DNA of 64,000 nt, from positions 62,001-126,000 of the forward strand of contig MCFL01000057.1 of the NCBI GenBank assembly GCA_002102555.1, written 5' to 3'. This DNA comes from Catenaria anguillulae PL171 (taxonomy: Eukaryota; Blastocladiomycota; Blastocladiomycetes; Blastocladiales; Catenariaceae). Both the position numbers and the translations under genes were made by a program. Shown one piece after another: positions 31,012 through 42,250 of the stretch. The notes below the pieces were generated by a model. That model ran no database searches. It saw only the letters and a program-made list of their open reading frames with translations, and was not told where the DNA came from. How positions within the stretch are numbered: position 1 is the first letter of the stretch; each line of letters begins with the position of its first letter.

Positions 31012-34000
31012 ATGACGCTTGCTTCCGAAGACCCCTTACCGCTGTCCTGGTGCCCGTGGCCCGAAACCCACCACCGGTCTGTTGTATCGGATCATGTGCC
31101 CATTGACCTCGCGCTGTGCTTCCAAGCCGGGTATGTCTCTGACTCTGAGCGCTAAATCACTCTCGTGCGTGCGAGTGTGCAACTCAACTCCGCTGACGCA
31201 CGACAACTCCCGATTGCTTGTCAATAGATTCCTTCAGCCCATTCTTCTTGCAGTCATTCTTTTTGCCTTCATCGCTCGCGTGCTTCATTTGCGCACCCGC
31301 CCAACTATCAACCCGGCCGACCCACGACTCCACACGTCAAAATGGACTCGGGTTCTCGCCTTCAAGCAAGCGGTGGCCGCTTTCGCCGCCATGACCACCC
31401 TCGTCTTTCTCGTCCTCCACGGCTACCGATCATTGCACCTAGGCCTCACCTGGTCTGGCCTGGGTCTCTCTGGCGCCGAAGCTCTGGCCATGTCAATGCA
31501 GTTTATCACCTTTCTAATGGCGACACACTTGCATGCCCTCGAGTTTGCCTTCTCGCTATTGCCATCAACGGTACTGACGGTCGCATACTTGCTTCTTGCC
31601 GTTGTCAACGCGGCGTATTTACGGTCGCTGGTGGCGCTCGGGCATCCGTCGGTGCCGTGGCACGTTGCCTTGGCAAGTTCAACCATGGTGCTGCTCTTGT
31701 TGGAGAGCGTTTCCGTGCGTGGCGGTGAAATCATCACTGCACTCAAGTACCCGCCCGAGTTTGCATCAACGCTGCTCTCACGTATTCTTCTCACATGGGT
31801 GTACCCGCTCATTCGCCTCGGCAATGCAAAATTCTTGACCCTGGACGACCTCTGGCAACTGCATCCGAGGGACCAAGTCACATCCAGCGCAACTCGCCTC
31901 GCGCATATTCTCCGCATGCACCCAGATTCGTCCTTTGCCTTCAACCTACTTCGCCACTCTGGTTGGGCATGGCTCGGGATCACATGCCTCTTCTTTTCTT
32001 CAGTGCTTCTCCCACTCGGGTTACCTTGGCTTCTCGGCCATCTCCTGCGCCACGTCTCCATGTCCAACCCCGATCCATTTGCTGGTATCCTGCTCGCTCT
32101 GGGCTACCTCATCGTCTTTTGTGCTGGCGAATTCACTGCTGACACAGCCCACACGCTCAAGCATCTGGCCGTCGCTCGTCTTCGCTCCACACTCATGTCG
32201 GCCATGTACGCCAAATCGCTCCGCCTCGCACACTCTGGCGGCGGCCACTCCAAACACTCGGCGCAAATCCTGACCCGACTGCAAGTCGACGCCGAGAACC
32301 TTGCCGAAATCCTCGAACCGTTGCTGCCGCTCCCCTCCATCCTCGCTTGCATCCTTGCCGGCTTCGCATGGCTCTGGACCACCATGGGCGCCGCGTCGCT
32401 ATTCGGCATCCTGATCCTGTCAGCGTTCATTCCGCTCAACCACCTCGCCGGCAAGGTTCTCGTCCGATCCATGGCCGCAAAGCTCAAGCACATGGACGCC
32501 CGCGTGCACGCCACGCGCGAGTCCATCTTTGGCATCCGCACGCTGCGCATGTTTGGCTGGACACGGGCATTTGCGCGGCGGATCCACGCGCACCGTGTGC
32601 AAGAAATGGCTTGCCAGATGCGCGTGTGGACCGTCGAGGCCGTCCAGTATTCCCTGTTCTACTTTATCCCAAACATGGCGAGCTTGGCCATGTTTGCAAC
32701 TTTCACGTGGGTATCGGGCGGAGAGAAATTGTCGGCCGAAAGGGTGTTTGTGGCGCTCTCATCAGTGCAGACCACAAAGGCGTGGTTGCATTCGGCGATT
32801 TGGAGCGTGTGGCCGCTGGTCCAAGGGTGGGCGAGTTACCAGCGGGTCAGCGAGTTTATGCGCGCAGACGAGCGAACAGAGTACGTCAAGTCGACAGTTG
32901 CAAGCGATGAGGGCAAGGTCGTGGTTGTTGAGGATGTGAGCGTGACGTGGCCGGATGGTTCGGTTGGCAAACGTGCGAGTCCGGCATCGACAAGTGAGCC
33001 GGCCGCCGATTTGGGTTCTGAGGCAAGTCCCTTGCTCTCTTCTGTGGCAGCCGCGCATGGACCTCGCGTCGCACCAGTGCTGTCCAACATAAACCTGACC
33101 CTCAGCCGCGGATCGCTCACACTCGTCACTGGCCCAGTCGGCTCGGGCAAGTCCTCGCTACTCGCGACGCTCGCCGGAGAAATGCATCTGCTAGCGGGCT
33201 CTGTGCGGCTCGCTCCCGGTTTGCGCGTCGCCTACGTTCCTCAACGCGCATGGATCCAGAGCGGCACCATTCGCAGCAACATTCTGTGGAACCACGAGAT
33301 GGACGAGCAATGGTACCGGCGCGTGCTTGACGCATGTGCGCTCATGCCTGATTTGGACCAGTGGGAGGCCGGCGATTTGGAGGTGATCGGTGAGCGTGGA
33401 ATCAATGTACGTTGGCTAATTGCCCATGTTTTATTTACCTCAAGCGTATCGCATGACGGCTGACGCGGACTTGGTCCCCACAGTTATCGGGCGGCCAAAA
33501 AGCACGCATCGCGCTCGCGCGCGCAATCTACTGCACCGCCGACGTATTTTTGCTCGACGACGTTCTCAGTGCCGTTGACGTCCTCGTCGACGCGCACTTG
33601 TTTGCCAATGTGTTTGGCCCGCGCGGCTTGCTTGCGGGCAAGACAGTTGTGCTCGTGACGCATGCCGTTCATCACATGCTTGAAGTGGATCGTGTCGTCA
33701 TCATGTCTGATGGTACGATTGCGGAGCAAGGCGCACCTGCCGAGTTGGAAAAGATTCATCGCGGTCGATTTGGGTGGTTGATGGACGGGCATGGCAAGAG
33801 AAACGACGGTCAGGTCGTGGTGGATGAGCGGCATGGGCAGCCACATGCACCGACCGAAGCGGGTGGATACGGCACATTGGTTGTCGACACAGTGGCTGCG
33901 GAAAAGCGGGTTGATTCAGAGTCCAGCAGCGACGATGAATCGATAGCTGACAGTGATCTCGAGTCTGAGGATGAGCAAAACGAATCGGTTCAACGTGGAT

Positions 34001-36108
34001 CGGTCAGCTCTGCCGTTTACGGCCGCTATTTCGGATACGCGGGTTTCCCGCAGCTCGCACTGCTCGTTGCATTGTCTGTGTTTGCCATCACGTTTGAGAC
34101 CCTGACATCGTACTGGTCCGGAACGTGGGGACAAGCGTCGGAAGCATCGACGGCGCCCGATGCGCCCGCTCCAAGTATGACCTTTTACGTCCTCGGCCTT
34201 TCGGCCTCGCTTCGGGTCTGGTCGTATTCATGTTTACGTCCGATGTTTACTTTGGCCACCTGGCTGTCAAGGCGGCAACAAGCATGTCGAATGACTTGTT
34301 GTCCAAAGTGCTAACGTTGCCCATGACTTTCTTTGATTCGACACCTTCCGGTACACACTGTTCTTCTCCCTCATTCCATAGCCGGTATCTGTGCTCACAG
34401 CTCCGTTTATACATACGCAACCAAAGGTCGCCTCATTAACCGCTTCTCGCGTGACATGAAAACCATTGACTCTGACCTGCCCAACTCGGCCTTTGATGGC
34501 CTCTACGTCTCTTTGCTCACCACCGGCATGCTCGTCTCGATCAGTCTCGCCACACCACCATTCATTGCCCTCCTCGTCGTCCTCATTGCCATTTACTGGT
34601 ATCTTCAGCGGCTCTACCTCAATGCATCCCGTGAGATCCAGCGCATCAACTCGATCACATTGTCGCCCTTGTACCAAGCGTTCACCGAAACGCTCGATGG
34701 CATGGCCACCATTCGCGTTGCGTCCATGAGCACGGGCGGATCCGTGTCATCTGCGTCGTCACCATCGCCATTGTCGCCCAACACGAGCACCAGCGGCAGC
34801 CGCTCATCCCTGTCAACCATCTCGCCCTCGTCAGCTTCCTCATCTTCTGCTCTCGCCCAAGCCCCCACCACACCGCTCGTCGCTTTCCAACAGCTCACCG
34901 ACCTGCGCATCGACACGTATATGCGAACGCAATACGCGCTCATCGTGACGGGTCAATGGCTCAAGCGTGGGCTCAAGCTGATCAGTGCCGGGATCATTTT
35001 CTCTGCGGCTCTGCTTGCCGTGCTGTTCCCGAGCCAAGGTGTGGTGTTGATTGGGCTGGGATTGACTCAAGCGCAAAATGCAACGTGGGTATTGGACGAG
35101 CTTGTTGAGTTGTTTTGCAAGGTCGAGAATGAGATGGTGGCCGTGGAGCGAGTATTGGAGTATGTCGATTTGACAAGCGAGCACCAGGTGGTGGGTGGCG
35201 CAGGTCAGGAGGCCGATGTTGATGCCGAGTGGCCGGCGAACGGGACAATTACGTTCGACCAGGTTGGTGCAAGGTACCAGGAGGACCAGCCCCATGTGCT
35301 CAAGAGCTTGTCATTTGCGATCCGCGCGGGGGAGAAAGTGGCGCTTGTCGGGCGCACAGGTAGCGGTAAATCAAGTTGTGTTGCGGCACTGTTCCGGTTG
35401 CTGGAACTCTCCACGGGCCGTATTCTGGTGGACAATGTCGACATTGCCCGCGTGCCCTTGGATACTTTGCGATCGCGGCTGACCATTGTCCCTCAGGATT
35501 GCTTTGTGTTTGAGGCCGATGTGCGCGAAAACGTCGACCCGCGGCCCGATGGGGAGCGCGTATCGGATCAGGATGTGTGGAGTGCGCTAGATGCGGTTGG
35601 GTTGGGTGAGCTGGTGAGGCGGTTGCCCAGCAGGTTGGATGAGCCGATCAAGGGGGTGTTGAGTGCGGGCCAGTTGCAGCTGTTGTGTTTGGCGCGGGCG
35701 ATTGTGAGACGGTCAACCGTTTTGGTTTTGGTGCGTCGACTTGGTTTTTCTTGATTATTGTGGCCATTGGGCTTACCGATCTCGCCTTGATGTTGTTTTC
35801 AGGACGAGGCGAGCTCAAGTCTCGACAATTCCACCGATGGACTTGTGCAGCAAGTCATTCGCGGGCCTGTTTTCGAAAAGTGTACCGTGCTGACTATTGC
35901 TCATCGGATTGCTTCAGTCATGGATTATGATCGGTTCGTAACGTTTTCTCATTCGCTCTCCAGGTCCTTTTCTCACCACGGTCGTTATAGGATTCTGGTG
36001 CTTGACCAGGGCCAATTGATGGAGTGCGATTCCCCAAAATCTTTGCTCGCAAATCCCAAGTCTACATTTTATCGACTCGCGCACCAAGCCGGTCTCGTCG
36101 CTAATTGA
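31012..36108 (+). CDS. Full-length ABCC (MRP/Ycf1-type) transporter, with a one-base frameshift
   Basis: Exons 31012-31130, 31228-33406, 33484-34350, 34427-35730, 35803-35933 and 35991-36108. An ABCC layout is clear: an N-terminal five-helix TMD0, TMD1, NBD1 (Walker A GPVGSGKSS, signature LSGGQKARIALARA, Walker B VFLLDDVLSAVD), linker, TMD2, NBD2 (GRTGSGKSS, LSAGQLQLLCLARA, VLDEASSSLD). The first exon (DHVPIDLALCFQ) matches the TMD0 start. In exon 3 the frame breaks at the TTT run 34199-34201: one missing base would join VLGL to FGLASGLVVF, and total exon length (4718) is one short of a multiple of three. With the base restored the protein would be 1572 residues. Likely role: vacuolar or plasma-membrane export of glutathione or anionic conjugates. 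Whether the shift is a sequencing error or a real lesion is open. Confidence 0.85.
34199..34201 (+). other. Frameshift site (one-base deletion in a T run) in the ABCC gene
   Basis: Upstream codons read SMTFYVLG in one frame; downstream FGLASGLVVFMFTSDVYF reads in the next frame. The transition is within a CCTTTCGG run, the classic position of a homopolymer error. Confidence 0.75.
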
Positions 36109-36393
36109 CACACTTTCTGCTTGATTCCTCATACATTTACATGTACGTGTACTTGGCGCTCGCTTAGCCGTTTAGCGTCCCGTCCAACCGTGTCCATCGT
36201 TGGGTGCCCACCTGTCTGCTGGATTGCGGTTTCCAGCCCTCTGGACAGTGGATCTGTGTCAGCAGTCACTGTGTGTGACTGCGGAGTAAACACAAAGAGC
36301 CGGTCCCGACGTCCATCTCGAATGAGGACAGTTACATCTTTGAGCATTCAAAATGCACAGAATTGAGGAAATTTCACAACATGAGAAGCCAAT

Positions 36394-38860
36394 CTACTTG
36401 CTTTGCATGTTGATGAGCCGAGTGAGTGCATCTCCAGTATCCTACATGTTTGATAAATTGACCGTGTGAGTGCTCAGGCCTCGCGAGGAAACAAAAAGAG
36501 ATGCACATACCAATTCCTCGAAATCCTCCTCCTCATCATTAGCCAACTGCTCATCGAATATCTCCTCTTCCCGATTCTCATTGATGACCTTCAATTCCAA
36601 CAAAATCTACCCCCACATCGACACCCAATCAAGTCAACAACACAAGCAGCACACACGGCGAGAACAAGAAAACACACATACCTCATTCAACTGCTCCTTA
36701 ATCTGCACATATTCCTTCAAATTCTCTTCAATCACCATGAGCAACAAGTAATAGTTTTCGAGCTTGGACTCTGTAATGCGATCAAACTCGGGCAACTCGT
36801 AAGGGATCTGGTTGAGGTATGCCTGCTCGTCGCCCTCGGCCAAGGTGGCAATGGCGCGCACGGCGCTGCCGCCCGATTTGCGTTGCGACGCGGCCCGTGA
36901 TTTCAGGCGCCGGAACTTGGCTTTCATTTGCCTTTTGATGTTTTCGTAGGTGGTTTCCTGTAGTGACATGTGTGAGGATCAAGGGTACTGGGCGTGCGCG
37001 AGGGTGCAGTTGGGAAAGAGCAGCATACGAGGTTGGTCACGACAACAGCGACAATGAGGTTGGAAAAGATGAATCCGCCAAGCGTAATGAATATGACACA
37101 GTAGATTGCGCCGGCCGTGAACTGGCCGCGTTTCTACACATTATTTCACACGTGGTGTCAGCCGTCCACATTGGGTCGCAGAGTGAGCAATCGAGTAAAT
37201 ACCTCGAGCTCGTCAAACAACACGACCCATCCGTCCTGCGTCACAAGAATGAACAAGAAGAAGAGCGCCGTGCCCAAATCGCCAAACCGCTCAGGGTACA
37301 CGGAACCGAATAGGGTGACGCCCACAACGGCAAAGATGAACATGAGGATGAGTAGCAGCAGCGTAATGTTGAGCATATCTAGGAAGCGGCTTTTGCGCGT
37401 GAGCGAGTACATTTTCATGAGGAGCGGACATTGCGCCAGGCGTACCGGGAATACTCTTGGCTACCACTTGCAACACGGTGTACATGCCAGACAGAGCGCT
37501 GATACTCCGCAAACTGCGGAATGCACGAATCATGCGCAGCATTTTCAGGATGCGCGACGATTGCGAGAAGGTAATCACTGAGGGCGAGTGCGTCAGTCGA
37601 CTGTGGATGAGGCACGTTCATAGTGGTAGAGGACGTACATGGTCCGAGCAAAGCAATAATCACAAGCGCAACGTCCAGCCAGTTCCAAGCCGACTTCCAA
37701 AAGTTGGCAAATGCGTAGTACCACTTGAAGAGGATTTCCATAATGAATATGGACAGGAAAATGGCGTCGAGAATAGAAAAGAGTGGTCCGTAGAGGTTTC
37801 GCTACAAGTGTGTGGTCGAAAAGTGTGAGCAGCTTGGTAGGCAAGACACACTTGGGTCCAGGCAAGGTCGTGCGTACCATGTTGGCATCCGTTTGAGTTC
37901 CAATCATGATGGAATTCAAGATGATGACAATGAGCATGACAAGCCGAAAGAAGTCACCCTCGCCGAGACGTCCAGCGAGATCTTCAGACACGTAGCTCTC
38001 GAACGCCTCGTCGTCAATGTCAACAATGGACGAAAAGTTGATGTCTTTGCGTTCCAGACGCGATACGTTCTATTGCAGCATTGCGAGTCGTGTGTAAGAG
38101 CCGCTTCAGGGACCGGCATGTGCGGCTCAAGATACAAGAGACGTACCATACGCCGAGCGTTGCCAAAGATGATGTTGCGCACGATAGAGTACGAGTCACT
38201 GAAATCCCGCCCACGGAGTGAATGAACAAAGATCAGCGGAAAATAAAAAGCCAAAGTAGACTTGGGAATGCATGACGTACACGTTATCCCTGGCTTCTGC
38301 CGCTGCATTCGCAACGGTATGCCTCCCACCAATTGCCCCCATTCCAACCAACTGCAAATCGCCCGTGCCCCGCTTCTTTGCTTTACTCGCTGCCGAAGCT
38401 CCCGACCCGCTTGCCCCCTGCTGCTGCTGCCCACCATGTAATCCAATCGAGTCGCCGCTTTCCTCACTCTCCTCATCACGAAACAATGGCGACCTAGGCC
38501 CGGACGGGCCAGATATACTTGATCCGCGATCCACAAAGATGGAGTACTTGCGGTTCGGAGGAAACGCAGTGTGCTGGTGGAACACGCGGTGGAAGTGCCG
38601 GGGCGAGTCCGAGTCTGAGTTTGTGTGGAGAAAATTGGATTCAAATTTTCGGTCGTAGACGCCTGGCTAAACGTCGTTGGAAATGATCCGTCAGCATGTC
38701 TTGCCATGGACGCGGGCAGGAGGCGAGGCGAGTGTACCAGGCGAAAGGCCGGGTACGTCAGCTCCACGTCGAGGGAGGAGCGCAGAACCGACGAAACATG
38801 ATGATCTGCGTCAAGGGCCGCCGGATCATAGGCCGCTGTTGGCAAAGGGTTGGAACACAT
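36394..38860 (-). CDS. CatSper-like single-domain voltage-gated calcium channel
   Basis: Eleven exons: 38860-38738, 38666-38281, 38198-38147, 38069-37878, 37801-37639, 37577-37446, 37378-37203, 37133-37029, 36957-36682, 36606-36511 and 36441-36394. They sum to 582 residues with every phase consistent. After a ~225-residue low-complexity N-terminus come six helices: S1 (FFRLVMLIVIILNSIMIGTQ, 226-246), S2, S3, an Arg/Lys-every-third S4 (SSRILKMLRMIRAFRSLR), S5, a pore with selectivity sequence VTQDGWVVLFDEL and S6. The TxDxW filter is the CatSper pattern. The tail is a charged coiled coil. One repeat rather than four excludes Cav/CCH1. CatSper channels sit in flagellar membranes as heterotetramers, so this fits a zoosporic fungus. 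The alternative is another one-domain Ca2+ channel family. Confidence 0.85.
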
Positions 38861-39216
38861 GGTGTTGATGAGATTTCGTTGGCGGAAAGATTTGATCCAG
38901 TCGGGGTCCAGGCATGAAGTGCACGAAGTTCATGGGTATGCATTGTCTTCATTGGCGTGAAACCAGGATGATTCTACTCGTGTGGGAATTCATCCATGTG
39001 GGACCAGCTTGTCACATTGACGGACGAAAAGTTGGAAGATGGTGGGAACCACACGCGTCTTTCTTGTCAATTCATCAAGGGATCGCAAGTTGTTCCGATC
39101 CAACATCTTTTCGACATGATATATACCATGTACGTCTCGCGGGCTTCGCAATGACAGTTATAGATTTACATGTAGCCAAAGCCTGAAACAAGCCGCAATT
39201 CACCAGCAGCATCACC
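38861..39216. other. Divergent intergenic region
   Basis: Spacer between the minus-strand channel gene and the plus-strand SCAMP gene; a shared promoter is likely from geometry only. Confidence 0.4.
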
Positions 39217-41102
39217 ATGAATCCCTTCCTTGTATGTGCCTCGGCCGTCTTCACTGGGTCTGCGCCGAGTCTGGGCGAAGATATGAACTTTACTCACTAA
39301 GAAGTTGCTCTAGTCACCTGGTGAACGCATCTCCCCTCCTGTCAACCCATGGTCAATGTCGGGTGCTTCCACATCCTCGGCGGCAGCCACCGTTCTTCAA
39401 ACCGATATAGAAACCCCAAAAGAATCGGCCGCAGAGGCTCTGCTCAAGTTCCGTGAAAAGGACATTGAACGCCGTGAAGCTGCTCTGGCACAGCGAGAGC
39501 AAGCCATCCGCGCGCGTGAGGAAAAGGTCGAGGAGGTGATGGGAAGGCAGTTTAATTGGCCATGGTTCAAGTACGGTTGCTTTTGTATGAGTGAATGGGG
39601 ATGAGAGAGAACCGAGGCTGACCAATGCGATAACTAGACCAATTCTGTTTCATGATATCAACAAGGAGATTCCAAGCGGCGGTCGGCCCGTCGTCAGGCG
39701 CATGTACGGCGTGTGGATGTTTGCCGTTTGGACATATTTCATGAACTGGTGCGTGGGAGAAATGTTCTTTTCTCGTCATTGTATCCATTCGATGGCACTC
39801 ACGACAGTGTCTTGATAGCATTGCCTGCTTGTCCATGCTCGCAACCCAACACCCTGCGGGCGGCTCCATGTTTGGCATGTCGCTGCTCACCATCGTTCAG
39901 GCGCTTGGTGTGATGGTGTCGTGTATTTGAAGGATGGTGGAAAGTCGTTGGGCCTTGGTCGATTGCGGCATATGGTTGTGTATGAGAGCTTTGGCAGCGT
40001 GGTTGAATCTGTGCTCCTTGAGCCGTTGAAGGTGCTGCACAAGGTTGATGAGCAATATGGGTCCAAGCTCATGATCTTGGAAGAGCCCAATACTCGCGAT
40101 GCTCAGCTCGTTCCAGCCGAATCCCTCCTGTTTGGGTTTCACCTTTGTCCAGTTTTTTCAAGCCGAATCCGTGGTCGACACTCAGACGCCCGGTCCTTTG
40201 ATGGCTCAAGAGCCATCTACAAGCAATGGTGCGTGAATCATTATGCTGAAGAGCACACAGCACACTTTTTTGGGGATGTGAAGAACAGGGACCTGTTTGA
40301 GTAAGCGATGTAGTGTTGTGGGTATAATACACCTTGCCGTCTCGCTGTTCTTCTGGACTGGATGGGTCAACTACGCCTGCTGGAGCGTTATAGATTGCTA
40401 TCAAATGTGGACTGACACTTACCGCAGTCAATCGTTGTTGACCACGTATGGTCGCGTTGCTGATAACTCAACAGCACGCAACCACGTCCGACCACATGCT
40501 ACGAACAAATGACAGCAGTTTACATCAAGCGGTCAAGCTTGGTCAAGACGAATTACGAGCAGATTAGATGGGAATGCTTTCGACAACGGTGATCAAGTGC
40601 AGATACTAGTTGTGCAGCTGGTTGAGTAATCCCGGTTTCGTGATGCATCTGCGCGGTCGCGGTGCCCATCTCGTGGTCGTTTTGGTACAAGCAACTGTAC
40701 GACGGTGCGCGCGACGACAAGTCGATCCGGTTCTTTCTCTTCTTTCTCAACTTTGCCTTTCATCTCGGCGCAACCGTCGTGCTGGGCATTGGCATTCCCG
40801 GGTGGGGCGGCGCGGGCGTCATTGTGACTTTGGACCAGTTTGGCAGGAACTTGGGCAGTGGCATTGTGTGCATTGTCTCAAGTGTGAGTTTCGGGGTCCA
40901 GCTGCTCATTGGCGTGTGGGGATTGAAGGAGGTGACGTATTATTATCGCAGCATGGGGCATTCCGTCAAGAAGGCACAGCAGGAGGCTGTGAGTGCAGGG
41001 ATGCGGAGCGAGGCGGGGCAAGCGTTGGTCAAGGAGGGCGCAAAGCAGGTGGTGGCAGCCAAGGTTGGGCAGATCAAGAAGGGAGATGGGTCCATGGCAT
41101 AG
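39217..41102 (+). pseudogene. SCAMP (secretory carrier membrane protein) gene interrupted by ~750 bp
   Basis: Exons 39217-39231 (MNPFL, an NPF motif), 39314-39570, 39638-39748 and 39819-39909, then 40662-41102. Family marks: a charged coiled coil, QFNWPWFKPILFHDI joined across an intron, KEIPSGGRPVVRRMYGVWMF, a helix with CIACLSMLA, and VPISWSFWYKQLYDGARDD followed by FHLGATVVLGIGIPGWG. Removal of 39910-40661 (752 bp) gives exactly 305 codons (304 residues) and a continuous GV/PISW junction. As it stands the left frame stops at 39928. No AG acceptor lies between the last in-frame stop (40641) and the conserved codons, so this is not an ordinary GT-AG intron. SCAMPs act in post-Golgi and endosomal traffic. 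The call as interrupted depends on the genomic sequence being correct. Confidence 0.7.
39910..40661 (+). mobile_element. Unidentified ~752-bp insertion in the SCAMP gene
   Basis: The segment splits the SCAMP reading frame and is flanked by GTG at both edges (39910-39912 and 40662-40664), a possible 3-bp target duplication. It contains an open frame at 39921-40304 (contains SFGSVVESVLLEPL and HKVDEQYGSKLM) and an overlapping antisense frame at 40069-40431. Neither was recognised. No terminal inverted repeat is visible. It is roughly seven to ten times longer than the introns in this window. Origin is unknown. Confidence 0.45.
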
Positions 41103-41226
41103 GGGCCCGGAGGAGAGGAACATGGAGGAATCGATGGCCATTTTATGTATTATCCTTTGTATCTTTGGCACTTGGAGGCAAACAATCACAAACCGCTGAC
41201 CGCTCACTCCCTCAACCGTCGTCACA

Positions 41227-41857
41227 TCAACGCTCGGGCGCATTCTCATGCGCGGTCTTTTCCCTTTCCGCACGCATCAACGCCTCTCGACGCTAGCATT
41301 CGCGGGGGAAAATTCCAATGTCAGTACCAATGCACCTGCATGTATGCGTGTATCATGTTACGGGAACGCACCTCGCGATTGCGCTTGACAAGGACCCGCA
41401 TCGTAGTAGCACGTTCAATCTCGCTCATCTCTGCCCAGTTGGCAATGCGCGACATGGTTCCATCGGAGTTAATGACGAGCGGGCCGAGTTGGTCGAGCCG
41501 CACGGCATCACCATTGACTTGGACATCGGTTGTGGCGCTGGTTGCATTTTCGTGCCAAGGAAGCGCAAGCACAGTCTGCGTGCCGTCGGGGCCAATTTGA
41601 CCGTGTTGGAGCTCTTGCGCTTGTGGCTCGGATTGCTGCTGCTGGGTGGACGTCGATGCCGATGCAGAAGAGTGGGCCGAAGGACCAGCGGTCGAGGAAG
41701 TTGTGGAGGGAGGAGGGTTTGGGTTGGACGTGCGAGTGCCAGCCATGGTGCGCAGTTGTGGTGAGGTGAAGCGAGACAGCTGTGGCAAGGATTGGTGGAC
41801 TGGTGGCAGCAAGAAGTGTTTGGCCGTGCGCGAGACGGAGCGATGGAGGAGAGACAT
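41227..41857 (-). CDS. Predicted mitochondrial protein with a conserved C-terminal NSDGTMxRIxNW motif
   Basis: Exons 41857-41372 and 41292-41227 (phase 0, GTGCGT donor) give 183 residues. The ATG at 41857 starts a presequence-like segment (MSLLHRSVSRTAKHFLL). After a Ser/Gln-rich middle the C-terminal half holds LGPLVINSDGTMSRIANW followed by MSEIERATTMRVLVKRN, a block seen in small conserved eukaryotic proteins of unknown function. The short second exon ends in a charged helix. Function is unknown. Confidence 0.7.
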
Positions 41858-42250
41858 GGAGAGATGGATGGACCGAACAGGGGGCGGCAGCAGCACGCGG
41901 GTGCAAGTGGTGATGCAAATGTCGGTGCTTTGAGCGCTTTTATCGTTTGTGATCCATGGGCGGCTGTCCGCAGGGGATTTGTAAATACCTGCCTGTGGCT
42001 TGAACGCGAAGGTGAGAGTGAGAGGTGAAGGTGGAAGAAGGAGATGGAAGCAGGTCCGTCGATCGGCCGACCAGAGTCGTTGTTGTTCTTTGCCGAGTCG
42101 GCAGCCATTCCAATGATAATCCAATAATTCCATGCCACTTCCATCTGCCCAACCCTACAGACATTAACATTGGACATGATGCACGCAAATGGCACAATTG
42201 ATTTGATTCTTCTTGGCGCCAAGACTTTGCCAGCGCACATTAACACAACC
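41858..42250. promoter_or_regulatory. Divergent intergenic region
   Basis: Spacer between the mitochondrial DUF gene and the glycosyltransferase gene, which diverge. No element was recognised. Confidence 0.35.

Noticed and set aside
37379-37445. Frameshift in the CatSper-like gene between S4 and S5
   Set aside because: A 67-nt GT-AG intron (GTACGC to CCTAG) joins SIP to DMLNITLL in frame and matches the channel family, so no lesion is needed.
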